A program made the translations under genes and the position numbers. Positions 18,978 to 27,119 of a DNA stretch of 64,000 nucleotides are shown in pieces (position 1 is the first letter of the stretch; every line of letters starts with the position of its first letter). A model generated the notes under the pieces. It ran no database searches. It was not told where the DNA came from and was given only the letters and a program-made list of their open reading frames with translations. Location: the NCBI GenBank assembly GCA_018716485.1, contig DVJY01000055.1, positions 101,407-165,406 of the forward strand. Reading direction: 5' to 3'. Source of the stretch: Candidatus Scybalocola faecipullorum. GTDB taxonomy: Bacteria > Bacillota > Clostridia > Lachnospirales > Lachnospiraceae.

Positions 18978-20336
18978 ATGTTTTGTCCAAACTGCGGCAA
19001 AGAAACGCCGGATCATTCCACGTTTTGCAGCCATTGCGGATATAAGTTGGATGCACAGATGCCTTCGGGACAGGAAGAGCCTAAGATACCGCCATTTTCA
19101 GAAAATAATCAGATGCCGGATCACAGAAAACAGGGTACCAAAAAGATATTTGTGCTGATCGGCGCCGGGATCGCTGTGATCGCGGTCATTGTGGCAGCTG
19201 TTATATTTTTTGCGGGGCGGCCGATGACTGTCCGGCTGAATGATTATGTGACGTTCAGTTTTACTGGCTATAACACGGCAGGTTATGCTTCTGCCGATTT
19301 TGACCGGCAGGCATTTTACAAAGATTATGCCGGGAAGATCAAATATGAGGCGCCGGAAGGCTATGGTGAGATGGACGATAATACTATTTGTGAGATGTTT
19401 CTGAATGCCTGTGTTTACGGTCAGTTAAATGAGACTTCCGATCTTTCCAACGGCGATGAAGTTCAGTATATATGGTCGTGTAATGACTCGGCGGCGGACA
19501 CACAATTTCATGTAAAGCTTTCTTACAAGGATATGACTGAAAAAGTCGAAGGGCTGGAAGAACCGGAAGAAGTGGATCCGTTTGAGCATGTTGAGATGGT
19601 TTATTCCGGTACAGCGCCTTACGGATCGGCCTCAGTCAATGTGAACGGCGATGAGGACTATTTGTATGATATCAGCTTTGAGGTCAGTCCGTCAAGCGGA
19701 CTTTCCAACGGCGATACGGTGACGGTCACTGCGTCAGGCTACAGCGGCGATGACGCGCTGCTTGGCAGTTATGGGGTCACGCTGTCCAATACTGAAAGCA
19801 GTTTTACGGTAGAAGGACTGGCAAAATATGTGACATCGCTGGAAGAAGTCAGCGATGATGCGCTGGCGCAGATGCAGGCACAGAGCGAAGACGTGATCCG
19901 GGCGGACGAAGCCAGAGGAAACGCGGAGAATGTAACGCTGGACAATTTGACCTATATGGGCAGTTATCTTTTATCTGCGAAAAATCCGGATTCGGTTTAT
20001 GGAGCATTTGATATGCTTTATATGGTTTACAGGAAGGATCTGACCTTCCATTATGATGAGGAAGGATTCACCGATACACTGTCCTGCTATTATACGGTAC
20101 GGTTTGACGATCTGACAGTCAGCGGCGGCACGGTTTCGGTTGATCTGATGAATTATACGGAAACTTCTGCATCTTTTGATTATTCGGTGCAGTACGGCGA
20201 AGAGACATATGAAACAGACGGATATTATGTTAATGGATATGAGACATTAGACGATGCCTTTAATGAATGTGTTGCTGTGAATATGGATATATACAATTAC
20301 CAGTCAAGTATAGAAGAAGCTTCAGAATCAGAATAG
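18978..20336 (+). CDS. Zinc-ribbon membrane protein of unknown function
   Basis: A 452-residue protein. Residues 3-20 form a zinc ribbon (CPNCGKETPDHSTFCSHCG). A single membrane helix follows at about 56-79 (IFVLIGAGIAVIAVIVAAVIFFAG), then a large outside domain of about 370 residues. That domain has two SNGD stretches in Ser/Thr-rich, beta-like sequence (about 155 and 246), an acidic composition and an Asn/Tyr-rich end. The layout of cytosolic zinc ribbon, helix and extracytoplasmic domain is common in Clostridia for cell-envelope proteins, with no assigned role. GGGAGGGGG precedes the start. Confidence 0.8.
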   Translation: MFCPNCGKETPDHSTFCSHCGYKLDAQMPSGQEEPKIPPFSENNQMPDHRKQGTKKIFVLIGAGIAVIAVIVAAVIFFAGRPMTVRLNDYVTFSFTGYNTAGYASADFDRQAFYKDYAGKIKYEAPEGYGEMDDNTICEMFLNACVYGQLNETSDLSNGDEVQYIWSCNDSAADTQFHVKLSYKDMTEKVEGLEEPEEVDPFEHVEMVYSGTAPYGSASVNVNGDEDYLYDISFEVSPSSGLSNGDTVTVTASGYSGDDALLGSYGVTLSNTESSFTVEGLAKYVTSLEEVSDDALAQMQAQSEDVIRADEARGNAENVTLDNLTYMGSYLLSAKNPDSVYGAFDMLYMVYRKDLTFHYDEEGFTDTLSCYYTVRFDDLTVSGGTVSVDLMNYTETSASFDYSVQYGEETYETDGYYVNGYETLDDAFNECVAVNMDIYNYQSSIEEASESE

Positions 20337-20356
20337 AAGTAAGATGTAATTTGGCA

Positions 20357-20398
20357 GGCAGCGTATCGGCGGCCAATACCGGTGCGCTGCCCTTTTTC
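20357..20398 (+). terminator. Terminator between zinc-ribbon gene and crcB
   Basis: GGCAGCG (20357-20363) pairs with CGCTGCC (20385-20391), followed by five T. It lies between the stop codon and the crcB ribosome site. I checked this leader for the fluoride (crcB) riboswitch consensus and did not find it. Confidence 0.75.
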
Positions 20399-20425
20399 TG
20401 TCAGATTTTACAGGAGGTGTCAGAG

Positions 20426-20791
20426 ATGTTGGATTGTCTTGCCGTCGGCATCGGCGGTTTTATCGGTTCTGTGTGCAGATATCTTGTCGGGAAAATACCA
20501 ATTAAAAATCCGGCGGGATTTCCGATCAATACATTTTTAATTAATATTGCAGGGGCTTTTGTTATTGGCTGTCTTGCGGCGGCAGCAGCAAAAAACAGTG
20601 ATATTTCCCCAAGGCTGATGCTGTTTCTTAAAGTGGGGCTGTGCGGCGGATTCACAACCTTTTCCACATTTTCGCTGGAAACAGAAACGCTGCTGCGCTC
20701 CGGCAATGTGATCACGGCAGCGATTTATATTGCTGCCAGTGTCGGCATAGGCATTGCGGCAGCAGCACTGCCGCAGCTTTTTATAAAATAG
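20426..20791 (+). CDS. crcB: Fluoride efflux channel CrcB/Fluc
   Basis: A 121-residue, four-helix membrane protein that exports fluoride as a dual-topology dimer. Family motifs are visible: GGFIGSVCRY at the N terminus, NTFLINIAGAFVIG in the second helix and GGFTTFSTFS in the third. The start is set by CAGGAGGTG; longer in-frame ORF sequence upstream overlaps the previous gene and is not used. Only one crcB copy is seen here, which fits a homodimeric dual-topology form. Confidence 0.93.
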   Translation: MLDCLAVGIGGFIGSVCRYLVGKIPIKNPAGFPINTFLINIAGAFVIGCLAAAAAKNSDISPRLMLFLKVGLCGGFTTFSTFSLETETLLRSGNVITAAIYIAASVGIGIAAAALPQLFIK

Positions 20792-20799
20792 AAAATTAT

Positions 20800-20828
20800 T
20801 TGACTGTATGGCGGGGGTTCGTTAAAAT
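20800..20828 (+). promoter_or_regulatory. Promoter for MutS-like gene
   Basis: TTGACT (20800-20805), 17-nt spacer, TAAAAT (20823-20828). Confidence 0.6.
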
Positions 20829-20848
20829 AAAATGCAGAGGTGAAATAT

Positions 20849-22459
20849 ATGGAAAAAAAGAATGAGGTATTCAGCCTGCTGTACCCGGAAGGATATACAA
20901 ATGAAGATAAAGAACAGCATCAAATGAAAAATTATGATTTTATTCAGGCGCTGACGATTGATGATATGATTATTTTGCCAAAAAGTGAATATTTGGGAGG
21001 CACAAGCGATCTGAGCGGCTATTTTACGACGGATACAAAAGTGCTCAGATATCGTCTGGATATTGTCAGCGACCTTGTGGAGCATAAGGAAACATATGAT
21101 ATTTTTATGAAAGCGATCCCGATCATACAAAATATATCGGAACTGCGGAAAATTATGAGCAGAAATTTTACAGTGGAATCATCGCTGTCGTCTATCCGCA
21201 TTCTGGAAATGTATGAGGAGATTGTCGATCTTTTTTATGACGGACTGAAGAACTGTACATTTCAGTCTGAAGGTATGCGCCGTTTTCAGAAGAAACTTCA
21301 GGAGATTGCTGAAGGCGAAGAATACCGGAATCTGAAATCTGATCTGGGGAAAATGCAGGTGGATTTCGGAGCCCTTAAGAGCGTGACAGTGGGCATCAAT
21401 TTGGATGAGATGCTACAGGCAAAGGAAGCCGGCGTAATCTCCATTAATCGGGAGCCGTTTCGTTCAGGAGACCTGATGGTTAAACTTTTGAAAAAGAAAA
21501 AAGACAGTTTTCTCGGGCTGACGCCGATGATCGGCCTTGGCAGAAATCTGCATCAGGGCGAATCCGCATCGGTGAATCAAAGTATACAGATCGCGCTGAC
21601 ATCGATTTTTCATAAAGCTATCCGCCAGTTTGAGCCGCTTGTGCAAAAATACTTTGCGGCGAGTACAGCCTTTTTTGTGCAGCTGCTTGATGATATCCGT
21701 TTTCTGACTTCCGGTGTGAAGTTTATTTATGAAATGAGAGAGATGGGCTTTGATATGTGTAAGCCGGAAGTGGCTGAAATCGAAGAAAAGAAATGTGATT
21801 TAAAGCAGGTTTACAACCCGAAGCTGGCGCGCAGTATGGTGGAAAAGACGATTGTGTCCAATGAATTTACATTTGATGACCGGGGGCGGTTTTATCTTGT
21901 GACCGGCCCGAACCACGGCGGAAAATCGATTTTTGCATATTCTATCGGCATGGCACAGGCCATTTTTCAGCTGGGACTTTATGTGCCGGCCGCCAGCGCC
22001 CTTATGAGCCCGGTAACGGGGATATTCACCCATTTTCCGACAAATGATGAGGATAACTTCGGAAAAGGCCGTCTTGAAAGCGAATGTGCCCGGCTTTCGG
22101 AAATTTTGAAAGAACTGAGTGATACGGATATGCTGCTGATGGATGAATCATTTTCCAGTACGAGCGGACTTGAGGCGGGCTATATTGCCTCGGAAGTGCT
22201 GACAGGCATTGGGGTAATCGGCTGCGGCGGCATTTATGTGACGCATATTCATGACCTGTCCATGCAGGTCGGCGACTATAACACTCACCCGCAGAACAAA
22301 GGAAAAATTGATAACCTTGTAGCTGTGATGAAGGACAGCGATCACGGAATCCGGAGTTACCATGTCATGCGTACGGTGCCGGATGGATTAAGCTACGCAA
22401 AGGATATTGCCGGTCAGTATGGCCTCAATCTGGAATCGATTTTGAAAAGCCACGGCTGA
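20849..22459 (+). CDS. MutS-related ATPase lacking mismatch-recognition domains
   Basis: A 536-residue protein with the helical core and ATPase domain of MutS but no N-terminal mismatch-binding or connector domain and no C-terminal Smr nuclease. The ATPase shows Walker A GPNHGGKS, Walker B LLMDESFSSTS and the THIHDL switch. A role in DNA transactions is likely but canonical mismatch repair is not. ATG at 20849 is preferred over an in-frame GTG at 20840, since AGAGGTG sits before it. It is read from its own promoter, downstream of crcB. Confidence 0.8.
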   Translation: MEKKNEVFSLLYPEGYTNEDKEQHQMKNYDFIQALTIDDMIILPKSEYLGGTSDLSGYFTTDTKVLRYRLDIVSDLVEHKETYDIFMKAIPIIQNISELRKIMSRNFTVESSLSSIRILEMYEEIVDLFYDGLKNCTFQSEGMRRFQKKLQEIAEGEEYRNLKSDLGKMQVDFGALKSVTVGINLDEMLQAKEAGVISINREPFRSGDLMVKLLKKKKDSFLGLTPMIGLGRNLHQGESASVNQSIQIALTSIFHKAIRQFEPLVQKYFAASTAFFVQLLDDIRFLTSGVKFIYEMREMGFDMCKPEVAEIEEKKCDLKQVYNPKLARSMVEKTIVSNEFTFDDRGRFYLVTGPNHGGKSIFAYSIGMAQAIFQLGLYVPAASALMSPVTGIFTHFPTNDEDNFGKGRLESECARLSEILKELSDTDMLLMDESFSSTSGLEAGYIASEVLTGIGVIGCGGIYVTHIHDLSMQVGDYNTHPQNKGKIDNLVAVMKDSDHGIRSYHVMRTVPDGLSYAKDIAGQYGLNLESILKSHG

Positions 22460-22494
22460 AAGCTGCCTGACCGAAGCCGCTGACAGCTTTCGTC

Positions 22495-23799
22495 CTAAAA
22501 GACGTCTTCTTTGGCGCGGGCTCTCCGGTCTTCAAAACTGTTGATGACAGGGACGAGAAATGTGGCGATGAGTCCGCCGGCAAAGCCGTTATTGTAAAGA
22601 TTCATGCCATTGTTGATGACACCGATGTTCAGTGCAAGACAGGCATGGAGAAATCCGGCGGCAATACCGAAAATAATGCCGTATTTCCCGGCAATAGGCG
22701 CCAGTGTCGTTGAAAAGAGGGCGGCAAGTATGACTGAAGGGTCTGTGATATGCCGGCTGGCCGGCAGTGTGGAAAGCCATACGCCGAACATGATCGGGGC
22801 TATGTTGCGCAGATGCTTTCCTGTGGCAGAGAAGCCGACGATTGTAAAGATGCCGCCCAGTGTCGGGCCGTTAAGCTGGGCTCCGGCAGTGATCACAAAC
22901 AGTGTGGCGAAGGCGCCGTTGACGGCCATATTGATCAATGAGGCGCCGAGACCTTCCTCGGCAAAATAATCTGTGCCTGCCAATCCGGGATGTTTTAAAA
23001 TATCGATATATTTTTTAAAAACCGAACGGGAACGTTCGGCAATTATGCCGATGATTAATAAAATGGCGAAAAAGCCAAACATAATAATTATAAAAAGCGT
23101 GTTATTTCCCGAGGACCATATTTCACGGGACTCTACATCAAGTCCAAAAGCTTTAAAGACGGATACAACAATGGTGGCAATCAGTCCGGAAGCAAAACCG
23201 ACATTGTACAGAGAAAAACCCCTGTGGGCATAAAATAAGTGTGTTGCGAGGGGAGGAAGGCAGAAGCCCATCACGATGCCGACAAAAATACTGAAAATCA
23301 ATGCCAGAGGCGCCGGAAAATGCTGAATATATATAATTTCAGTAATAATCGGAGAGAGGCTTGTACCGTAAAAACCTACATAGATATATTTGGAAGGGTG
23401 CTGGCGGTGAAAACAGGCATATAAGATGACGCCTAACAGGATAGACCATATGTTGATAATGTTTTTACCGAATAGTGAAAATCCCATCATCAAAAAGATG
23501 GAAGTCACTGCAGCGCCGGTGAGTTCTATTTTTAAACAGTAAAGAATGGCGATGCTTGTTAAGGTGAGCAGACTGGCGTTGATAAATGCGGCGCCGATGC
23601 CTCCAAGCTGGATATAGTCTGTGATAAGAAAATCGGGTTCCCGCAGGATGGTGATGATCCCTTCAATAATTTCGTCAGGCGGAGAAGCAAAAAATCCGAC
23701 AATAAAAAAATAACATGGAAAGAGACACAGAATAAGAAACTGATGATTTCTGGATAGTCGGATGGCGGGAGTGACAGACTCTTTTTTTTCGAGTTCCAT
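22495..23799 (-). CDS. DUF1576 polytopic membrane protein with internal duplication
   Basis: A 434-residue protein with about 10-12 membrane segments. Two halves are clearly related: residues about 59-216 and 276-419. Paired landmarks are GGIGAAFINA with EGLGASLINM, GFSLFGKNI with GFSATGKHL, and LYNVGFASGLIAT with LYNNGFAGGLIAT. Such repeats are typical of transporters or channels with inverted or parallel pseudo-symmetry, but no substrate is known for the family. AGGAGG precedes the start, and it has its own promoter. Confidence 0.8.
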   Translation of the reverse strand: MELEKKESVTPAIRLSRNHQFLILCLFPCYFFIVGFFASPPDEIIEGIITILREPDFLITDYIQLGGIGAAFINASLLTLTSIAILYCLKIELTGAAVTSIFLMMGFSLFGKNIINIWSILLGVILYACFHRQHPSKYIYVGFYGTSLSPIITEIIYIQHFPAPLALIFSIFVGIVMGFCLPPLATHLFYAHRGFSLYNVGFASGLIATIVVSVFKAFGLDVESREIWSSGNNTLFIIIMFGFFAILLIIGIIAERSRSVFKKYIDILKHPGLAGTDYFAEEGLGASLINMAVNGAFATLFVITAGAQLNGPTLGGIFTIVGFSATGKHLRNIAPIMFGVWLSTLPASRHITDPSVILAALFSTTLAPIAGKYGIIFGIAAGFLHACLALNIGVINNGMNLYNNGFAGGLIATFLVPVINSFEDRRARAKEDVF

Positions 23800-23845
23800 G
23801 AATACCTCCTGTCATAAAAGAAACAAAAAACATAATTACACAGTT

Positions 23846-23874
23846 ATTATATATAATTCGTGTACATGCCGCAA
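23846..23874 (-). promoter_or_regulatory. Promoter for DUF1576 gene
   Basis: On the minus strand: TTGCGG, 17-nt spacer, TATAAT. Confidence 0.65.
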
Positions 23875-23901
23875 GGGGCAAATATAAACATTGATCATAA
23901 G

Positions 23902-23958
23902 AAAAGCATATCTCCGAAAAGGGTTCTGCAGACAGAACCTCTTTCGGGATATGCTTTT
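23902..23958 (-). terminator. Terminator of argG
   Basis: Outer arms AAAAGCATATC (23902-23912) and GATATGCTTTT (23948-23958) pair perfectly. An inner stem GGTTCT/AGAACC continues the hairpin. It lies just after the argG stop on the minus strand. Confidence 0.85.
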
Positions 23959-23981
23959 TATAATGTCAGCATAGTCCGCTT

Positions 23982-25211
23982 TTATTTGCTGTTATTTTTT
24001 TCAAGTTCAGCCATTTTCATTGCTCTTACTTTTAACGGCAGGCCGAACAGGGTGATAAATCCGGAAGCATCATGATGGTCATAAAGATCTCCGGTCGTGA
24101 AGCTTGCAAGTGATTCGCTGTACAATGAATACGGAGAAGTTGTGCCGGCTTTGATGATATTGCCTTTGTACAGTTTGAACTTCACTTCGCCGGTGACATA
24201 CTGCTGTGTGGACTCAACGAATGCCTGAACAGCTTCACGCAGCGGTGTAAACCATTTGCCTTCGTAGACAATCTGAGCCATACGGTTGCCCATCTCTTTT
24301 TTCACGTCCATCGTCGCTCTGTCGAGGACAAGTTCTTCCAGCTGACGATGTGCTTCCATAAGAATTGTTCCGCCCGGTGTTTCATAAACGCCCCGGGATT
24401 TCATGCCGACAACGCGGTTTTCAACAATATCGATAATGCCGATACCGTGTTTGCCGCCCAGCTGATTCAACTTTGTAATAATTTCGGAAACTTTCATGTT
24501 CTGACCGTTGATGCTTGTCGGAACGCCTTTTTCAAAAGTCATTGTTACATATTCCGGTTCATCAGGAGCTTTTTCCGGTGTTACACTTAAAACGAGCAGA
24601 TGATCATAGTTTGGTTCGTTGGCAGGATCTTCCAGTTCAAGGCCTTCATGGCTGATATGCCAGAGGTTGCGGTCACGGCTGTAACTGTTGTCCGCTGAAA
24701 ACGGAAGATGGATGCCGTGCTGCTTGCAGTATTCGATCTCATCTTCGCGGGACTGCATCGTCCAAACATCAGTCATACGCCAAGGCGCGATAATTTTAAT
24801 ATCCGGAGCAAGCGCTTTAATGCTGAGTTCAAAACGGATCTGGTCATTGCCTTTGCCTGTAGCACCGTGGCAGATAGCAACTGCGTTCTCTTTGCGGGCA
24901 ATATCAACAAGACGTTTGGCAATGGCAGGACGGGCCATGGATGTGCCGAGCAGATATTTGTTTTCATAAACAGCGTCCGCCTGTACGCATGGTACGATAT
25001 AATTGTCACAGAAATCGTCAACAATATTTTCGATATATAATTTGGAAGCACCTGAAAGCTTTGCCCGTTCTTCCAGTCCGTCAAGTTCATTGCCCTGGCC
25101 GCAGTCAACGCAGCAGCAGATGACATCATAATTGAAATTTTCCTTTAACCATGGGATGATGGCAGTTGTATCAAGACCGCCAGAGTATGCTAAAACAACT
25201 TTTTCTTTCAT
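23982..25211 (-). CDS. argG: Argininosuccinate synthase
   Basis: Joins citrulline and aspartate using ATP in the penultimate step of arginine synthesis. The 409-residue protein starts with [16 protein letters not shown], containing the SGGLDT pyrophosphate loop. The second family signature, [13 protein letters not shown], is also present. The start at 25211 is set by TTGGAGGAA; upstream in-frame sequence runs through the promoter. It diverges from argC, with arginine-box candidates between. No argH is seen in this window. Confidence 0.97.
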   Translation of the reverse strand: MKEKVVLAYSGGLDTTAIIPWLKENFNYDVICCCVDCGQGNELDGLEERAKLSGASKLYIENIVDDFCDNYIVPCVQADAVYENKYLLGTSMARPAIAKRLVDIARKENAVAICHGATGKGNDQIRFELSIKALAPDIKIIAPWRMTDVWTMQSREDEIEYCKQHGIHLPFSADNSYSRDRNLWHISHEGLELEDPANEPNYDHLLVLSVTPEKAPDEPEYVTMTFEKGVPTSINGQNMKVSEIITKLNQLGGKHGIGIIDIVENRVVGMKSRGVYETPGGTILMEAHRQLEELVLDRATMDVKKEMGNRMAQIVYEGKWFTPLREAVQAFVESTQQYVTGEVKFKLYKGNIIKAGTTSPYSLYSESLASFTTGDLYDHHDASGFITLFGLPLKVRAMKMAELEKNNSK

Positions 25212-25263
25212 AATAGATTCCTCCAAAATTTTTGTAAAATATGCGGTATTCAAATCTGTTGTT

Positions 25264-25292
25264 ACTATACACCTTTTTATCGGCCATTGCAA
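25264..25292 (-). promoter_or_regulatory. Promoter for argG
   Basis: On the minus strand: TTGCAA, 17-nt spacer, TATAGT, 53 bp before the argG start. Confidence 0.7.
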
Positions 25293-25500
25293 TAGCTTTT
25301 TTTGAAAAAATATAAATTTTTGTTTATAAATATACATTTGTGAAGAGTTTATGCATTTTTATATTCATAATATAAAAAACAGCGTATTTAAAGGTGTTCA
25401 AGGAAATGGATGCATTTGTAAAATATGAAAAACAGGTCGGATATAGTAAAAATGCCCAACAATGATGAATAATTATGTACAAAGTTATGGAATTCATATA

Positions 25501-25529
25501 TTTACATTGAAAGATAGTTGTATTAATAT
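25501..25529 (+). promoter_or_regulatory. Promoter for the argC operon
   Basis: TTTACA (25501-25506), 17-nt spacer, TAATAT (25524-25529), 34 bp before the argC start. Confidence 0.6.
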
Positions 25530-25563
25530 AGATAAAAGATTTATATCTTGAGGAGATGAGCAC

Positions 25564-26604
25564 ATGATTAAAGCAGGTATTATCGGTTCTACAGGATACG
25601 CGGGAGCAGAGCTTGTGCGTCTGCTTTTGGGTCATCCTCAGGCAGAGATTGTCTGGTATGGCTCCAGAAGCTATATTGATCAGAAGTATTCCGATATTTA
25701 TAGAAATATGTTTAAATTTGTAGATATGACATGCAAAGATGATAATATGGAAGCATTGGCAAAGGAGGCGGATGTTATTTTTACAGCGACGCCTCAGGGA
25801 CTTTGCGCTTCCCTTGTCAATGACCGGATTCTTGAGCAGGCAAAGATTATTGATCTGAGCGCTGATTTCAGGATCAAAGATGTTTCGGTGTATGAAAAAT
25901 GGTACGGCATCAGACATGCGGCGCCCCGGTATATCCCGGAGGCAGTGTACGGCCTTTGTGAAATTAACAGAGAAGATATTAAAGGCGCAAGAATTGTTGC
26001 CAATCCGGGCTGCTATACAACATGTTCGATTCTGAGCCTTTACCCTCTGGCAAAAGAAGGGCTGATCGATATGGATTCTATTATTATTGACGCCAAATCA
26101 GGCACTTCCGGCGCAGGCAGAGGCGCAAAAGTGGACAATCTGTTCTGTGAGGTTAATGAAAATATGAAAGCTTACGGCGTAGCTTCTCACCGTCATACAC
26201 CGGAGATTGAAGAACAGCTTGGCTATGCCTGCGGCAAAGAAGTTGTTTTAAGTTTTACGCCCCATCTTGTGCCGATGAACAGAGGTATTCTTGTAACTGC
26301 TTATGCAAAACTGATGCCGGGCGCGGACAGTCAGAAAATTGGGGCAGCTTATGAAAAATACTACAAAGATGAAAAGTTTATCCGTCTGCTGCCGGAAGGT
26401 ACATGCGCCCAGACACGATGGGTCGAGGGCAGCAATTTTACAGATATTGGTTTTAAAGTGGATCCGAGAACAAACAGAGTGATTGTCATGGGGGCGCTGG
26501 ATAATCTGGTAAAAGGCGCTGCCGGACAGGCAGTCCAGAATATGAATCTGCTTTTCGGGCTGAAAGAAGATATGGGACTGGAGCTTGTACCGCTGTTCCC
26601 GTAA
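25564..26604 (+). CDS. argC: N-acetyl-gamma-glutamyl-phosphate reductase
   Basis: NADPH-dependent third step of arginine synthesis, reducing N-acetylglutamyl phosphate to the semialdehyde. The 346-residue protein has the nucleotide-binding GSTGYAGAELVRLL at the N terminus and the catalytic Cys150 in NPGCYTTC. A second motif, HRHTPEIEEQ, is in the C-terminal domain. Strong site GAGGAGATG precedes the ATG. First gene of a five-gene arg operon. Confidence 0.97.
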   Translation: MIKAGIIGSTGYAGAELVRLLLGHPQAEIVWYGSRSYIDQKYSDIYRNMFKFVDMTCKDDNMEALAKEADVIFTATPQGLCASLVNDRILEQAKIIDLSADFRIKDVSVYEKWYGIRHAAPRYIPEAVYGLCEINREDIKGARIVANPGCYTTCSILSLYPLAKEGLIDMDSIIIDAKSGTSGAGRGAKVDNLFCEVNENMKAYGVASHRHTPEIEEQLGYACGKEVVLSFTPHLVPMNRGILVTAYAKLMPGADSQKIGAAYEKYYKDEKFIRLLPEGTCAQTRWVEGSNFTDIGFKVDPRTNRVIVMGALDNLVKGAAGQAVQNMNLLFGLKEDMGLELVPLFP

Positions 26605-26627
26605 TGCTTCAGGAGGTATAAAAGCTG

Positions 26628-27104
26628 ATGTCAAAGCCAAAGGGGATTAAAAAGATGATAACAATCAGAACGATGACGATGGAAGATTATGACAAAGTAT
26701 ATGCGCTGTGGAAAACCATTCAGGGCTTTGGCATCCGCAGCATCGATGATTCCAGAGAAGGCGTGGAACGCTTTTTAAAGCGTAATCCATCCACAAGTAT
26801 AGTGGCAGAGGAAGACGGAAATATCGTCGGGGCGATTTTGTGCGGCCATGACGGGCGGCGGGGCTGTCTGTATCATGTCTGTGTAGAGAAAAATCACAGG
26901 AAGCACGGCATCGGCAAGGCGATGGTCGTCAAAGCCATGGAGGCGCTTAAGGCAGAGCATATTAATAAAGTATGTCTCATAGCATTTACAAGTAATGAAG
27001 GCGGCAATGCATTTTGGCGCGAAGTCGGCTGGAAATTCAGAGATGATCTTAATTATTATGATTTTGTACTTAATGATGAGAATATTACGGCGTTTAATCG
27101 CTGA
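26628..27104 (+). CDS. GNAT family N-acetyltransferase inside the arg operon
   Basis: About 150-158 residues, a typical GCN5-related acetyltransferase. The acetyl-CoA loop is visible as NHRKHGIGKAMV at about residues 93-104, followed by the C-terminal NEGGNAFWREVGW segment. The substrate is unknown. Its place between argC and argJ suggests a link to acetylated arginine intermediates, possibly as an auxiliary N-acetylglutamate synthase, but ArgJ can already make that compound, so this is only inference. Two starts are possible: 26628 (AGGAGG 11 nt upstream) or 26655 (AAGGGGA upstream). Confidence 0.82.
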   Translation: MSKPKGIKKMITIRTMTMEDYDKVYALWKTIQGFGIRSIDDSREGVERFLKRNPSTSIVAEEDGNIVGAILCGHDGRRGCLYHVCVEKNHRKHGIGKAMVVKAMEALKAEHINKVCLIAFTSNEGGNAFWREVGWKFRDDLNYYDFVLNDENITAFNR

Positions 27105-27119
27105 CAGGAGGATAGATTT

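Larger units (their letters stand above)
25212..25563. promoter_or_regulatory. Divergent argG/argC control region with candidate ARG boxes
   Basis: This 352-bp, AT-rich gap has no gene. The best matches to the ArgR/AhrC half-site pair TGnATWWWWATnCA are 25323-25336 (minus strand TGTATATTTATAAA) and 25466-25479 (TGAATAATTATGTA), each with one mismatch. A related palindrome with a longer centre is at 25352-25367. They lie upstream of the argG and argC promoters respectively. ArgR itself is not in the window. Confidence 0.55.

Noticed and set aside
20337..20425. Possible fluoride riboswitch before crcB
   Set aside because: The conserved crcB aptamer elements are absent; the region is explained by a terminator and a ribosome site.
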